From: Pannonibacter carbonis
GTDB taxonomy: Bacteria > Pseudomonadota > Alphaproteobacteria > Rhizobiales > Stappiaceae
Assembly: GCF_003012935.1 (NCBI RefSeq)
Contig: NZ_PUDR01000002.1
Coordinates: forward strand, 310,001-374,000
Length of the DNA stretch: 64,000 nucleotides
Direction: 5' to 3'
Made by a program: the position numbers and the translations under genes. Below are positions 1 through 7,375 of this stretch, one piece after another. Position 1 is the first letter of the stretch, and every line of letters starts with the position of its first letter. Under the pieces are notes generated by a model, which worked only from the letters and a program-made list of their open reading frames with translations, searched no databases and was not told where the DNA came from.

Positions 1-1
1 C

Positions 2-136
2 TTCCCGCCGGAGACAGAACACTGGCACGGCGCCGCGCCGCACTCGGCGATGACCCATCTTGCGATCCAGGAAGCCGAGGGCGGTGTCACAGCGCATTGG
101 CTGGAGCCGGTCAGCGAGAGGGACTATTCCGGCTGA
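2..136 (+). CDS. cupin-domain protein, C-terminal fragment (5' end outside window)
   Basis: Only the last 44 codons are inside the window. The translation carries a cupin-like strand (FPPETEHWHG) with His and Glu residues typical of the second cupin metal motif, then a short tail ending in RDYSG. Such C-termini occur in small cupin proteins often encoded beside carboxymuconolactone decarboxylase-like genes, which fits the next gene. The substrate cannot be stated from a fragment. The reading frame is open from base 2 to the TGA at 134-136. It is probably transcribed with whatever lies upstream, because the next gene has its own promoter-like sequence. Confidence 0.6.
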   Translation, partial: FPPETEHWHGAAPHSAMTHLAIQEAEGGVTAHWLEPVSERDYSG

Positions 137-151
137 TTTATTCAGGGGCAA

Positions 152-179
152 TGTCACATGTCCGGTCAGCTCACTCGTC
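152..179 (+). promoter_or_regulatory. candidate ECF41-type promoter
   Basis: TGTCACA at 152-158 is followed after 17 bases by CGTC at 176-179. This matches, as I recall it, the bipartite promoter described for ECF41 sigma factors, which transcribe carboxymuconolactone decarboxylase-type partner genes. It lies 62 bases upstream of the decarboxylase-like gene, and the ECF41 sigma gene overlaps that gene's 3' end, so the circuit is probably self-contained and autoregulated. Confidence 0.65.
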
Positions 180-241
180 ATGGCAGTGGACCCGCCTGTT
201 TTGCCGGCCGTTGCCGGCAGCGTGTTCATAGGAGTGTTGTG

Positions 242-706
242 ATGTCCCCTCGTTTGACCAACCAGTTTGAACTTGCGGCCGATGCCTATCAGGCGATGGT
301 TCAAGTGGAGGTGGCCCTTCAGTCATCCGGAGTGGATCTGCGGCTGCTTGAACTGGTCAAGCTGCGTGTTTCCCAGATCAATGGCTGCGCATTCTGCCTC
401 GACATGCATCTTCGTGTTGCTCGCTCGCTTGGCGAGAACGAGTTGCGGATCCAGTTGCTTAATGCCTGGAGGGACAGCTCTCTCTACTCCGAGCGTGAAC
501 GGGCCGCACTTGATTGGGCGGAATGCCTGACACTGTTGTCTGACAGGGGTGCGCCTGATGAGGTCTATGATCGGCTCTCGGCCCAGTTCGATGCGCGTGA
601 GCAGAGTTATCTGACCTTTGCAATTGGCGCGATCAATCTATGGAACCGATTGCAAGTCGGCTTCCGTGCGGCTCACTCGCAAGAGGCGCTCCGTGTCGCA
701 GGCTAG
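242..706 (+). CDS. carboxymuconolactone decarboxylase / AhpD-like protein
   Basis: A 154-residue protein of the carboxymuconolactone decarboxylase (CMD) / AhpD superfamily. The signature is the helical segment with Cys49-x2-Cys52 and His56 (NGCAFCLDMH), the redox pair and proton-relay His seen in AhpD-like peroxidase partners. Whether it is a peroxidase component or a decarboxylase is not resolved; the Cys pair favours a redox role. The ATG at 242 is chosen over an upstream in-frame ATG because the family N-terminus begins with TNQFELAADAYQAM and GGAG lies just ahead of it. Its 3' end overlaps the sigma factor gene by 14 bases. CMD genes are the classic targets of ECF41 sigma factors (the 'COE' partners). 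Confidence 0.88.
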   Translation: MSPRLTNQFELAADAYQAMVQVEVALQSSGVDLRLLELVKLRVSQINGCAFCLDMHLRVARSLGENELRIQLLNAWRDSSLYSERERAALDWAECLTLLSDRGAPDEVYDRLSAQFDAREQSYLTFAIGAINLWNRLQVGFRAAHSQEALRVAG

Positions 707-1586
707 TTCTGACCTGCAACTTTATGAGACGCAGCGGCCACGGCTGCTGCGTCTTGCTTATCGCATGCTCGGGTCCCTCGTGGAGGCCGAGGACGTGGTG
801 CAGGAAGCCTGGCTGCGTTGGCAGGGGCGCAGTCAGGCTGAGATCCGCGAACCGGCAGCTTTTCTCACGCGGGTCGTGAGCCGTTTATGTCTAGACGTCA
901 TGAAATCGGGACGGTGGCGCAAAGAGACCTATGTCGGGATGTGGTTGCCGGAGCCATTGGTCGAGCCGGTTCTACCCGATGAGGAGAGCCGTCTGGATAA
1001 TCTCAACCTGACATTGATGCTGGCATTGGAAAGGCTGTCGCCGCTCGAGAGAGCGGCCTTTCTGCTGCATGATGTCTTCGGTTTGCCGGCAGGTGAAGTT
1101 GCAACAACCCTCGAACGGGATCCGGCTGCAGTGCGCCAGCTGGCCAGCCGGGCCCGTCGGCATCTGCGCAGTGAAACTCCTCGGTACCAGATCGAAAAAG
1201 GTGAAGGGCAGCGGATCAGCAAAGCGTTCCATGAGGCGTCCACGAGCGGGAACATCGCCATGCTCGCAACACTCCTTGCCGAGAATGTCGTGCTGAAATC
1301 TGATGGCGGCGGCAAGGTTCTGGCGTTTCCCAATGCGATTGTGGGCCGTGATCGCGCTCTGCGCCTGTTTGAAGGTCTGTCGCGCAAGTTCGCGGCCGCA
1401 CGCACTGAGTTGCTCAGCTTCGGCTGGATCGATGGATTGCCAGGCTATGTGAGCCGGGATGCAGCAGGTAACCTTCAGACAACGGCTCTGGCGATCGAAA
1501 ACGAGTTGATTGTGGCGGTTTTCATCACCCGAAACCCCGACAAGCTTCAGGCACTTGGCGGAATGCCTGATCGAAAGCCCGCCTAG
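693..1586 (+). CDS. ECF41-family RNA polymerase sigma factor with SnoaL-like C-terminal extension
   Basis: A 297-residue extracytoplasmic-function sigma factor. Region 2 (about 8-75, with DVVQEAWLRW) recognises the -10 element and region 4 (about 108-158) the -35. Three hallmarks of the ECF41 group are visible: WLPEP in the linker (84-88), DGGGK (204-208) and NPDKL (281-285) in the SnoaL-like C-terminal domain. In this group the extension replaces a separate anti-sigma factor and modulates activity. The GTG at 693 is chosen because AAGAGG precedes it by six bases and the upstream frame looks like the out-of-frame CMD gene. The stop overlaps the convergent kinase gene's stop at a shared CTAG. 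Confidence 0.93.
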   Translation: MSQASSDLQLYETQRPRLLRLAYRMLGSLVEAEDVVQEAWLRWQGRSQAEIREPAAFLTRVVSRLCLDVMKSGRWRKETYVGMWLPEPLVEPVLPDEESRLDNLNLTLMLALERLSPLERAAFLLHDVFGLPAGEVATTLERDPAAVRQLASRARRHLRSETPRYQIEKGEGQRISKAFHEASTSGNIAMLATLLAENVVLKSDGGGKVLAFPNAIVGRDRALRLFEGLSRKFAAARTELLSFGWIDGLPGYVSRDAAGNLQTTALAIENELIVAVFITRNPDKLQALGGMPDRKPA

Positions 1587-3028
1587 ACCGGCAGAAGCAC
1601 AATCGCCCTGAGGCCACCTTCGGCGCGGTTTTCCAGGGTGATTGTGCCGCCATGGGCGTGGATGATCGAGCGGGCGATGGCAAGGCCAAGGCCGATGCCT
1701 CCGGTTTCGCTGGAGCGGGAGGTTTCAAGCCGGACGAAGGGCTCAAACACATCCGCGAGCCGGTCTTGCGGGATGCCCGGGCCGTCATCGTCGATGATCA
1801 GGCGCAGCTGGCCGTCCTCGACACTCTGGCTGACGCGGGCAACCGCGCCATAGCGCACGGCATTCTCGATCAGGTTCCGGATGGCCCGTTTCAGGGCGAG
1901 CGGCCGACAAGTGAGCTGTAGCGGCGACGTTCCGGTCAGCCGCACGTCGCGGCCCATGTCAATCTGGTCATCGGTCAGCGCAACCAGGAGGGCGGGAAAA
2001 TCCACAGTCTCCTGGCTTTCCTTCACGGCCTCGTCGCGGGCAAAGGCCAGCGTCGCCTCGGTCATCGCCGCCATTTCGTCGAGCGTCGCGATGAACTTCT
2101 CGCGGTCCTCGTCATCCTCGATGAACTCTGCACGGATGCGCAGCGAGGTGATCGGCGTGCGCAAGTCGTGGCTGATGGCGGCCAGCATGCGCGTCCGGTC
2201 ACGGACAAAGCGGCTCAGCCGTTCCTGCATGGCGTTGAATGCCTGGATCGTCTGGCGTACTTCGCGGGGGCCGGCGACGGGCAGCGCTGAAACATCCTCA
2301 CCGCGGCCAAGCCGATCCGAGGCCCCGGCCAGGGCGCGCAGTGGCTGGCTGACCTGACGGATGGTCACGGCCACGATGAGGATGATGGCTCCAGCCATCA
2401 GCGCGATCTGCAGCAGCAGGGTCTGGAAGGCGCCGCTTGGCGGCGGCCGGTGATTGGTGGTGACATTCAGCCAGGTGCCGTCCGCCAGGGGCACTGAAAA
2501 ATTGATCGCCAGCAAGGTGCGGCGAATCCGCTCTGCCTGTTTCTCAGCGCGCTCGCGCTGCTTCTCAAGCCGTTTGTCCGGCTCAGTGTCCTGGTCCTTC
2601 CTTGGCGACTGGTGGTGTTGGGACGGCGCCGGGTTTCGGCTGCGCCCGATCAACTCCACCCGGATGTCCTTGCCGTTTCCCAGTTCTTCGGCAAGCGCGT
2701 CCTCCAGCCGCCGCTCTGGCGACGACCGGCCCGGCGCGGAAACGACCGGCTCCGCTCCGATCCAGAACCGGGTCACCGGCGTGCTGGCCGCCTTGAGGAT
2801 CTGGTCGCGCACCTGGCCATCAGCGCTGTCGAGCAGCGGCACAAGCGTTGCCGCGCGCAGGATCACGCCGTCGCCGATGGCCTCATAGATCGCCACCCGG
2901 CGCTCGCCGGCAAACAGCCAGATGGCAAAGCCCTGGCTGGCAATGAGCGCAATCAGCAGCAGGGCAATCAGCTGACCGCCCAGGCTGCGCGGATAAAGCC
3001 GAAAGCGCGGCAGGCGCAGGCCCGTCAT
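1583..3028 (-). CDS. two-component sensor histidine kinase (HAMP-HisKA-HATPase)
   Basis: A 481-residue membrane histidine kinase: TM1 about 18-40, a periplasmic loop about 41-200, TM2 about 201-223, HAMP about 224-276, a HisKA H-box with phospho-acceptor His287 (ISHDLRTP), N-box Asn389, and glycine-rich ATP-lid motifs DDGPGIP (414-420) and GGIGLGLA. The periplasmic domain contains an unusual run of charged residues (about 129-170) that looks like an inserted helix or coiled coil. The ATG at 3028 overlaps the response-regulator stop (ATGA), so the two are translationally coupled. The signal is unknown; the divergent neighbour is a secreted EF-hand protein, so Ca2+ or envelope conditions are possible (inference). 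Confidence 0.92.
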   Translation of the reverse strand: MTGLRLPRFRLYPRSLGGQLIALLLIALIASQGFAIWLFAGERRVAIYEAIGDGVILRAATLVPLLDSADGQVRDQILKAASTPVTRFWIGAEPVVSAPGRSSPERRLEDALAEELGNGKDIRVELIGRSRNPAPSQHHQSPRKDQDTEPDKRLEKQRERAEKQAERIRRTLLAINFSVPLADGTWLNVTTNHRPPPSGAFQTLLLQIALMAGAIILIVAVTIRQVSQPLRALAGASDRLGRGEDVSALPVAGPREVRQTIQAFNAMQERLSRFVRDRTRMLAAISHDLRTPITSLRIRAEFIEDDEDREKFIATLDEMAAMTEATLAFARDEAVKESQETVDFPALLVALTDDQIDMGRDVRLTGTSPLQLTCRPLALKRAIRNLIENAVRYGAVARVSQSVEDGQLRLIIDDDGPGIPQDRLADVFEPFVRLETSRSSETGGIGLGLAIARSIIHAHGGTITLENRAEGGLRAIVLLPV

Positions 3029-3762
3029 GGCGTCTCCTCCCCCAGCGACTTCACCTCGGGCGTAAACATGTAGCCACCGCCCCAGACCGTCTTGATGAAG
3101 ACCGGTTCCTTGGGGTCCGGCTCGATCTTGCGCCGGAGCCGGCTGATCTGGTTGTCTATGGCACGGTCGAACAGTCCAGGCGCGCGCCCGGTGGTCAGAT
3201 CCATCAGCTGATCCCGCGAGAGGACGAGGCGCGGACGCTTCAGGAAGGCACAAAGCAACTGGAACTCGCCGCTCGACAAGGCAACAAGCTGGCCGGCCGC
3301 ATCGCGCAGTTCCCGCCGGACCACATCGACCGTGAAACCCTCGAAGGACAGGCGTTCCTGCTCCAGCGCATCCCGTGTCTTTGGAACGCTGGCGGTGCGG
3401 CGCAGCACGGCCTTGATCCGGGCCAGCAGCTCGCGCGGATTGAACGGCTTGGTGACATAGTCGTCAGCGCCGATCTCCAGCCCGATGATCCTGTCGGTGT
3501 CCTCCGCCATGGCCGTCAAAAGAATGATGGGCGGGGCATCGCCTTCCACAAGCGACCGGCACAGGCTCAGCCCGTCTTCGCCCGGCATCATCACGTCCAG
3601 CACGATCAGATCGATCACGGCCGCCTTCAGGGCCTTGCGCGCCTGCGCGGCACTCTCGGCGCTGGTGGCGCGGAAGCCGTTCTTGATCAGATAGCGCGCC
3701 AGCGTTTCGCGGATGTCCTTGTGGTCATCAACGACCAGGATGTGGGGGCTCGGTTCACTCAT
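3025..3762 (-). CDS. OmpR/PhoB-family response regulator
   Basis: A 245-residue response regulator, cognate to the overlapping kinase. The receiver domain (about 6-120) has the acidic pair Asp12-Asp13, phospho-acceptor Asp56, Thr83 and Lys105 (YVTKPFNPRELLAR). The C-terminal winged helix (about 140-235) has the Trans_reg_C pattern ending near RRKIEPDPKEPVFIKTVWG. The start ATG at 3762 gives the canonical short N-terminus before ILVVDDH; longer versions add low-quality sequence. It reads divergently from the EF-hand gene across 224 bases, which could hold a shared promoter region. Confidence 0.93.
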   Translation of the reverse strand: MSEPSPHILVVDDHKDIRETLARYLIKNGFRATSAESAAQARKALKAAVIDLIVLDVMMPGEDGLSLCRSLVEGDAPPIILLTAMAEDTDRIIGLEIGADDYVTKPFNPRELLARIKAVLRRTASVPKTRDALEQERLSFEGFTVDVVRRELRDAAGQLVALSSGEFQLLCAFLKRPRLVLSRDQLMDLTTGRAPGLFDRAIDNQISRLRRKIEPDPKEPVFIKTVWGGGYMFTPEVKSLGEETP

Positions 3763-3986
3763 GCTTTCTGACCCTGGAGCGCAAGGCTTGCGTCTCCTTC
3801 CTAGGTAGCGCCAATCGAAAGGGCAGGGGAGGGCAAAATGTAACAACCTGTCGCACAGGCTGCGCATCGGCACAGCTGGCGACACTTCCGCCCGGATCCG
3901 GTCCTATTTCAGCTGCGACTGCTGGCTATCTTGAGGACATCGCAAGCACGAAAGCTTGTCGTGGACACCATTGAAGGAGACGTTCC

Positions 3987-4982
3987 ATGAAGACGCTCAA
4001 GACACTCGCCCTGACCACCGTTGCCGCGACGCTCACCTTTGTGGCAGCAGGCGCTGCCCTGGCGGATGGGGGCCGGATGGGGTGGGGCGGCAAGGACCGT
4101 CATGGCCCGGGCATGATCCTGACCCAGTTTGACCTGAACAAGGACGGTGTCCTGACCCAGGACGAAGTGACCGAAGCCGTTGCCGCGCGCTTTGCTGCTG
4201 CCGATACCGACAAGGACGGCAAGGTCAGCCTCGAGGAATTCCGCGCCTTTCGCCTGGCCGAAGCAGAGCCGATGCGGGTGCGTGCTTTCCAGCGCCTTGA
4301 CAGCAACGGCGACGGCAAGGTTGCCCGGGAAGAATTCGACCGGATTTCTGCCCGCATGTTCTCCCGTCTTGATCGCGACAACGATGGCACGCTCGCCATG
4401 ATGCCGATGGGGCCGCGTGGCGAAGGCAAGGGCCAAGGCCAGGGCATGGGCAAAGGTCAGGCCCATGGTCGTGGCCAGTCTGAGGGTGAACGCGGCAGCC
4501 ACGGCTTCGGCCCCGGCCACGGCGGCATGATGATGATGGGCCTGTTCGAGCGCTTTGACAGCGACAACGATGGCAAGATCACCCGTGAGGAATTCGACAA
4601 GGTGCGCGGTGATCTTTTCGCCAAGGCGGATCCGGCCAGCACGGGCGGTTTTGATCTCACCGGCTTTGGTGCGATTTTCGCCGAGATGGGCGAACCCCGC
4701 CTTGTCCGGATGTTCCAGCAGCTCGATGCCAACGGTGACCTTGCCATCACCGCCGAGGAAAACGCCGCGCGGACGGCGGACATGATCCAGCGTCTTGATG
4801 CCAACAACGACGGTGTCGTCACCAAGGCCGATTTCAGGAAGATGAAAAAGGACGGCCGTCACGGCAAGGACGGGCGCCATGATGGCAAGCGTCATGCCGA
4901 TGCCGGTGGCAAGGGTGAGGGCCGTCATGGCAAGGGCCCGCAGCATATGCAGCCCGGCGCAGCAGCCCCGACGGCCAACTGA
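3987..4982 (+). CDS. secreted EF-hand calcium-binding protein, seven loops
   Basis: A 331-residue exported protein. A signal peptide (1-26, cleavage near ALA-DG) is followed by EF-hand loops at 49-60, 73-84, 105-116, 129-140, 191-202, 247-258 and 271-282. Loops 1, 2, 3 and 5 keep the canonical D-x-D/N-x-D-G pattern with Glu at position 12. Loop 4 ends in Pro and loop 6 lacks the Gly, so both are probably weak. A Gly/His/Gln-rich linker (about 143-180) and a Lys/His/Gly-rich tail (about 285-331) could bind transition metals. GAAGGAGA precedes the ATG. It is divergent from a two-component system that may control it (inference). Confidence 0.88.
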   Translation: MKTLKTLALTTVAATLTFVAAGAALADGGRMGWGGKDRHGPGMILTQFDLNKDGVLTQDEVTEAVAARFAAADTDKDGKVSLEEFRAFRLAEAEPMRVRAFQRLDSNGDGKVAREEFDRISARMFSRLDRDNDGTLAMMPMGPRGEGKGQGQGMGKGQAHGRGQSEGERGSHGFGPGHGGMMMMGLFERFDSDNDGKITREEFDKVRGDLFAKADPASTGGFDLTGFGAIFAEMGEPRLVRMFQQLDANGDLAITAEENAARTADMIQRLDANNDGVVTKADFRKMKKDGRHGKDGRHDGKRHADAGGKGEGRHGKGPQHMQPGAAAPTAN

Positions 4983-5057
4983 GGCCGCAGAGCCTGGCGA
5001 GAAAGTCTGGCTTCCGTTCCGGCCAGCCCCCCAGGCCGGGACGGAACCAGACCCTGA

Positions 5058-5084
5058 GGGGCCGCGTTCGCGCGGTCCCTTTTT
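5058..5084 (+). terminator. rho-independent terminator of the EF-hand gene
   Basis: A GC-rich hairpin GGGGCCGCG / CGCGGTCCC with a TTCG tetraloop is followed directly by TTTTT. It starts 76 bases after the EF-hand stop codon. Confidence 0.85.
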
Positions 5085-5199
5085 GCATTCAGAAACCCGC
5101 AGAAAGCTGCGGGATTAATGATGAATCCGAAGGCAGCGGCGCCTTGCGCATTTTTTATGCGCAGAGCACAAAAAACCGCTTGATCATGACGGCGAATGG

Positions 5200-5583
5200 A
5201 TCCATTTAGGTCTTGCCCAAATTCGCACGTGCCTATCGTCGTCCAAGAATTTCAGTGGCAGCTGATCGCACACCCCACCACGCTCTTCGGGGGATCAGCA
5301 AAACCGGACGGCTTAAAGCAACGACGTAAGAGGGCTTTTTTGGTCTCTGTCGGGTTTCCACATCCCGACGTTACTGAAGAGGCACTTGTTACTTCATTGC
5401 CGGCCGTGCGGAGCGTTTTCCCGTTCCAAGCCAAGGCAGCTCACCCGGAACAGTTCGCAGATTGTCTGCGCGCTCGACCGCACGCCTGCGTTCGTCGCCC
5501 CGCCTCCCTGTCCATATGGGAGATGCCCGGGTGTCGGCGTCGGCGATCCCTGCGCCATGACCTGTTGAACGGGAGAAGCCCCG
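5200..5583 (+). ncRNA. candidate speF-type structured leader upstream of ornithine decarboxylase
   Basis: The decarboxylase ATG is preceded by several hundred bases without a gene but with clear hairpins: GCTGATC (5261-5267) pairs with GATCAGC (5293-5299) around an inner CCCC/GGGG stem, and GTCGGG (5349-5354) pairs with CCCGAC (5364-5369). A T6 run lies between them at about 5335-5340. The speF RNA motif is known upstream of ornithine decarboxylase genes in alphaproteobacteria, so position and structure fit. I could not match the consensus base by base; boundaries are approximate. Confidence 0.45.
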
Positions 5584-6714
5584 ATGACTGACCGTATCCG
5601 CGAATTCCTCCGCCGACGCACTGAAGATGGTCCCTGTGTTGTGGTTGACCTCGACATCGTGCGTGACAACTACGAAGCCTTTGCTCGCGCCCTGCCGGAC
5701 ACCTCCGTCTATTACGCCGTGAAGGCCAACCCGGCCCCCGAGATCCTCAGCGCCCTTGCTGAACTCGGCTCCTCCTTCGATTGCGCCTCCGTTGGCGAAA
5801 TCGAGATGGCGCTGGCCGCTGGTGCCTCGGCTGACCGCATCTCCTATGGCAACACCATCAAGAAGGAGCGCGACATCGCCCGCGCCTTCGAGCTGGGCGT
5901 GCGTCTCTATGCCGTCGACTGCGAAGCCGAAGTCGAGAAGATCGCCCGCGCCGCCCCCGGCGTGAAAGTGTTCTGCCGCATCCTGTGCGATGGCGCCGGC
6001 GCTGAATGGCCGCTGTCGCGCAAGTTCGGCTGCGCCCCGGAAATGGCGCCGGACGTGCTGGAAGCCGCTCATCGCGCCGGTCTCGAAGCCTTCGGCGTGT
6101 CCTTCCACGTCGGCTCGCAGCAGGCAAACCTCGGCGCCTGGGACAGCGCGCTGGCCACCGTTGCCGCCGTGTTCCGGGAATGCGCCACCCGTGGCATTTC
6201 CCTGCGCATGGTCAACATGGGCGGCGGCTTCCCGGCGCGCTATCTCAAGGACGTCCCGGGCGTTCCGGCCTATGGCCAGGCCATCTTCCAGGCACTCACC
6301 GATCACTTCGGCAACAACCTGCCGCAGACGATCATCGAGCCGGGCCGTGGCATGGTTGGCGATGCTGGCCTGATCGAGGCGGAAGTTGTTCTGATCTCGA
6401 AGAAGTCCGCTGACGACACCGTGCGCTGGGTCTATCTCGACATCGGCAAGTTCCACGGTCTGGCCGAGACCATGGACGAGGCGATCCGCTACCCGATCCG
6501 CACCCCGCGCGACGGCGATGCGACCGCCCCTTGCGTCCTGGCTGGTCCGACCTGCGACAGCGTCGACGTCCTCTACGAGAAGACGCCGTACGAACTGCCG
6601 GTCTCCCTGTCCATCGGCGACAAGGTCCTGATCGAAAGCTGCGGTGCCTACACGACGACCTATTCGACGGTCGGCTTCAACGGCTTCGCAGCCCTTGCAT
6701 CCTACGTGATCTGA
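5584..6714 (+). CDS. ornithine/lysine decarboxylase, type III PLP fold
   Basis: A 376-residue PLP enzyme of the eukaryotic-type ODC / alanine-racemase fold, the usual length of alphaproteobacterial ornithine decarboxylases. The PLP Schiff-base Lys47 sits in YYAVKANP, HVGSQ and the phosphate-binding NMGGGFP follow, and the catalytic Cys324 lies in the CDSVDVLY motif of the C-terminal barrel. It makes putrescine from ornithine (possibly cadaverine from lysine), the entry to polyamine synthesis in the cytoplasm. It is preceded by GGGAGAAG and the structured leader, and followed 11 bases later by an acetyltransferase gene, probably in one transcript. Ornithine versus lysine preference cannot be read from sequence alone. 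Often named speF or odc in this group. Confidence 0.92.
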   Translation: MTDRIREFLRRRTEDGPCVVVDLDIVRDNYEAFARALPDTSVYYAVKANPAPEILSALAELGSSFDCASVGEIEMALAAGASADRISYGNTIKKERDIARAFELGVRLYAVDCEAEVEKIARAAPGVKVFCRILCDGAGAEWPLSRKFGCAPEMAPDVLEAAHRAGLEAFGVSFHVGSQQANLGAWDSALATVAAVFRECATRGISLRMVNMGGGFPARYLKDVPGVPAYGQAIFQALTDHFGNNLPQTIIEPGRGMVGDAGLIEAEVVLISKKSADDTVRWVYLDIGKFHGLAETMDEAIRYPIRTPRDGDATAPCVLAGPTCDSVDVLYEKTPYELPVSLSIGDKVLIESCGAYTTTYSTVGFNGFAALASYVI

Positions 6715-6725
6715 AAGACAAGGCC

Positions 6726-7283
6726 ATGATCGAGATCGTGGACGAGGCACCGGCTCACACCGGGGCCCGAGAGCTGCTGCTCGACCGGGCGTTCGGCCCG
6801 GACCGTCATCAGAAGACCAGCGAGCGCCTGCGCGAAGAACGTCTTCCGGCGTTGGCCTTTGCTGCGCTTGATGCCACGGGAGACCTGGTCGGAACCCTGC
6901 GCCTGTGGCATGTCGCCATGGAAGGGGCGCAGTCCGTCTTGCTGCTCGGGCCGCTGGCTGTCGAGGCGGCCTGCCGCAGCGAAGGGCTTGGGGCACGGTT
7001 GATGCGCCACGCGCTGAACCGCGCCTCTGTCGCGGGATATTCGGCCATTATCCTGGTCGGGGATGCGCCCTATTACAATCGCTTCGGGTTCTCGGGCGAT
7101 CTGACACAGGGTCTCGACCTGCCCGGTCCGGTGGATCGTGCCCGCTTCCTCGGGCTCGAGCTGCAACCCTTTGCTCTCGGCTCGGCCCGGGGTCTCGTCC
7201 TGCCGTCCGGCTTCCTTGATCCGGTCTGCGAAGACGTGGTGCAGGCGCCGTCGCTGCAGGGCTACGCCAAGCGCGCAGCCTGA
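6726..7283 (+). CDS. GNAT-family N-acetyltransferase (YhbS-like)
   Basis: A 185-residue acetyltransferase of the YhbS-like GNAT group. The N-terminal segment begins IEIVDEAPAHTGARELLLDRAFGP. The central acetyl-CoA binding region LGPLAVEAACRSEGLGARLMRHAL resembles motif A, and the segment AIILVGDAPYYNRFGF is the YhbS signature. The ATG at 6726 lies 11 bases after the decarboxylase stop, so the two are probably co-transcribed. The acceptor is unknown; a role in polyamine acetylation is tempting from context but the YhbS subgroup does not prove it. Confidence 0.85.
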   Translation: MIEIVDEAPAHTGARELLLDRAFGPDRHQKTSERLREERLPALAFAALDATGDLVGTLRLWHVAMEGAQSVLLLGPLAVEAACRSEGLGARLMRHALNRASVAGYSAIILVGDAPYYNRFGFSGDLTQGLDLPGPVDRARFLGLELQPFALGSARGLVLPSGFLDPVCEDVVQAPSLQGYAKRAA

Positions 7284-7327
7284 CCTTCTCAGATGCTCCG
7301 CCGCCGGTCTGCCTGCTGGTCCGGCGC

Positions 7328-7359
7328 GGGGTATTACTGGATCGGGGTATTACTGGATC
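7328..7359. repeat. perfect 16-bp tandem duplication
   Basis: GGGGTATTACTGGATC occurs twice head to tail (7328-7343 and 7344-7359) in the short gap between the acetyltransferase and the convergent adenylate cyclase. It probably arose by slippage or small duplication; no coding role. Confidence 0.9.
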
Positions 7360-7375
7360 CTCTTGTCCGCAGCCT

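Larger units (their letters stand above)
4983..5583. other. 600-base intergenic region: terminator then long decarboxylase leader
   Basis: No convincing gene. It holds the EF-hand gene terminator (5058-5084), a second small hairpin (5096-5113, CCCGCAG/CTGCGGG) and the structured leader of the ornithine decarboxylase gene. The open frames present on both strands lack family features and ribosome binding sites. Confidence 0.7.

Noticed and set aside
158-241. Longer start for the carboxymuconolactone decarboxylase gene at 158
   Set aside because: The extra residues are Arg/Cys-rich, not family-like, and the promoter motif overlaps that start.
3909-4946. Minus-strand frame opposite the EF-hand protein
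   Set aside because: The EF-hand loops and signal peptide are on the plus strand; the minus frame reads repeated Leu/Val/His antisense codons of those loops.
5389-6996. Long minus-strand frame of 535 codons opposite the ornithine decarboxylase
   Set aside because: The plus-strand frame has all decarboxylase motifs; the minus frame is Arg/Gly/Ala-rich antisense sequence typical of high-GC DNA, without a family match or ribosome site.
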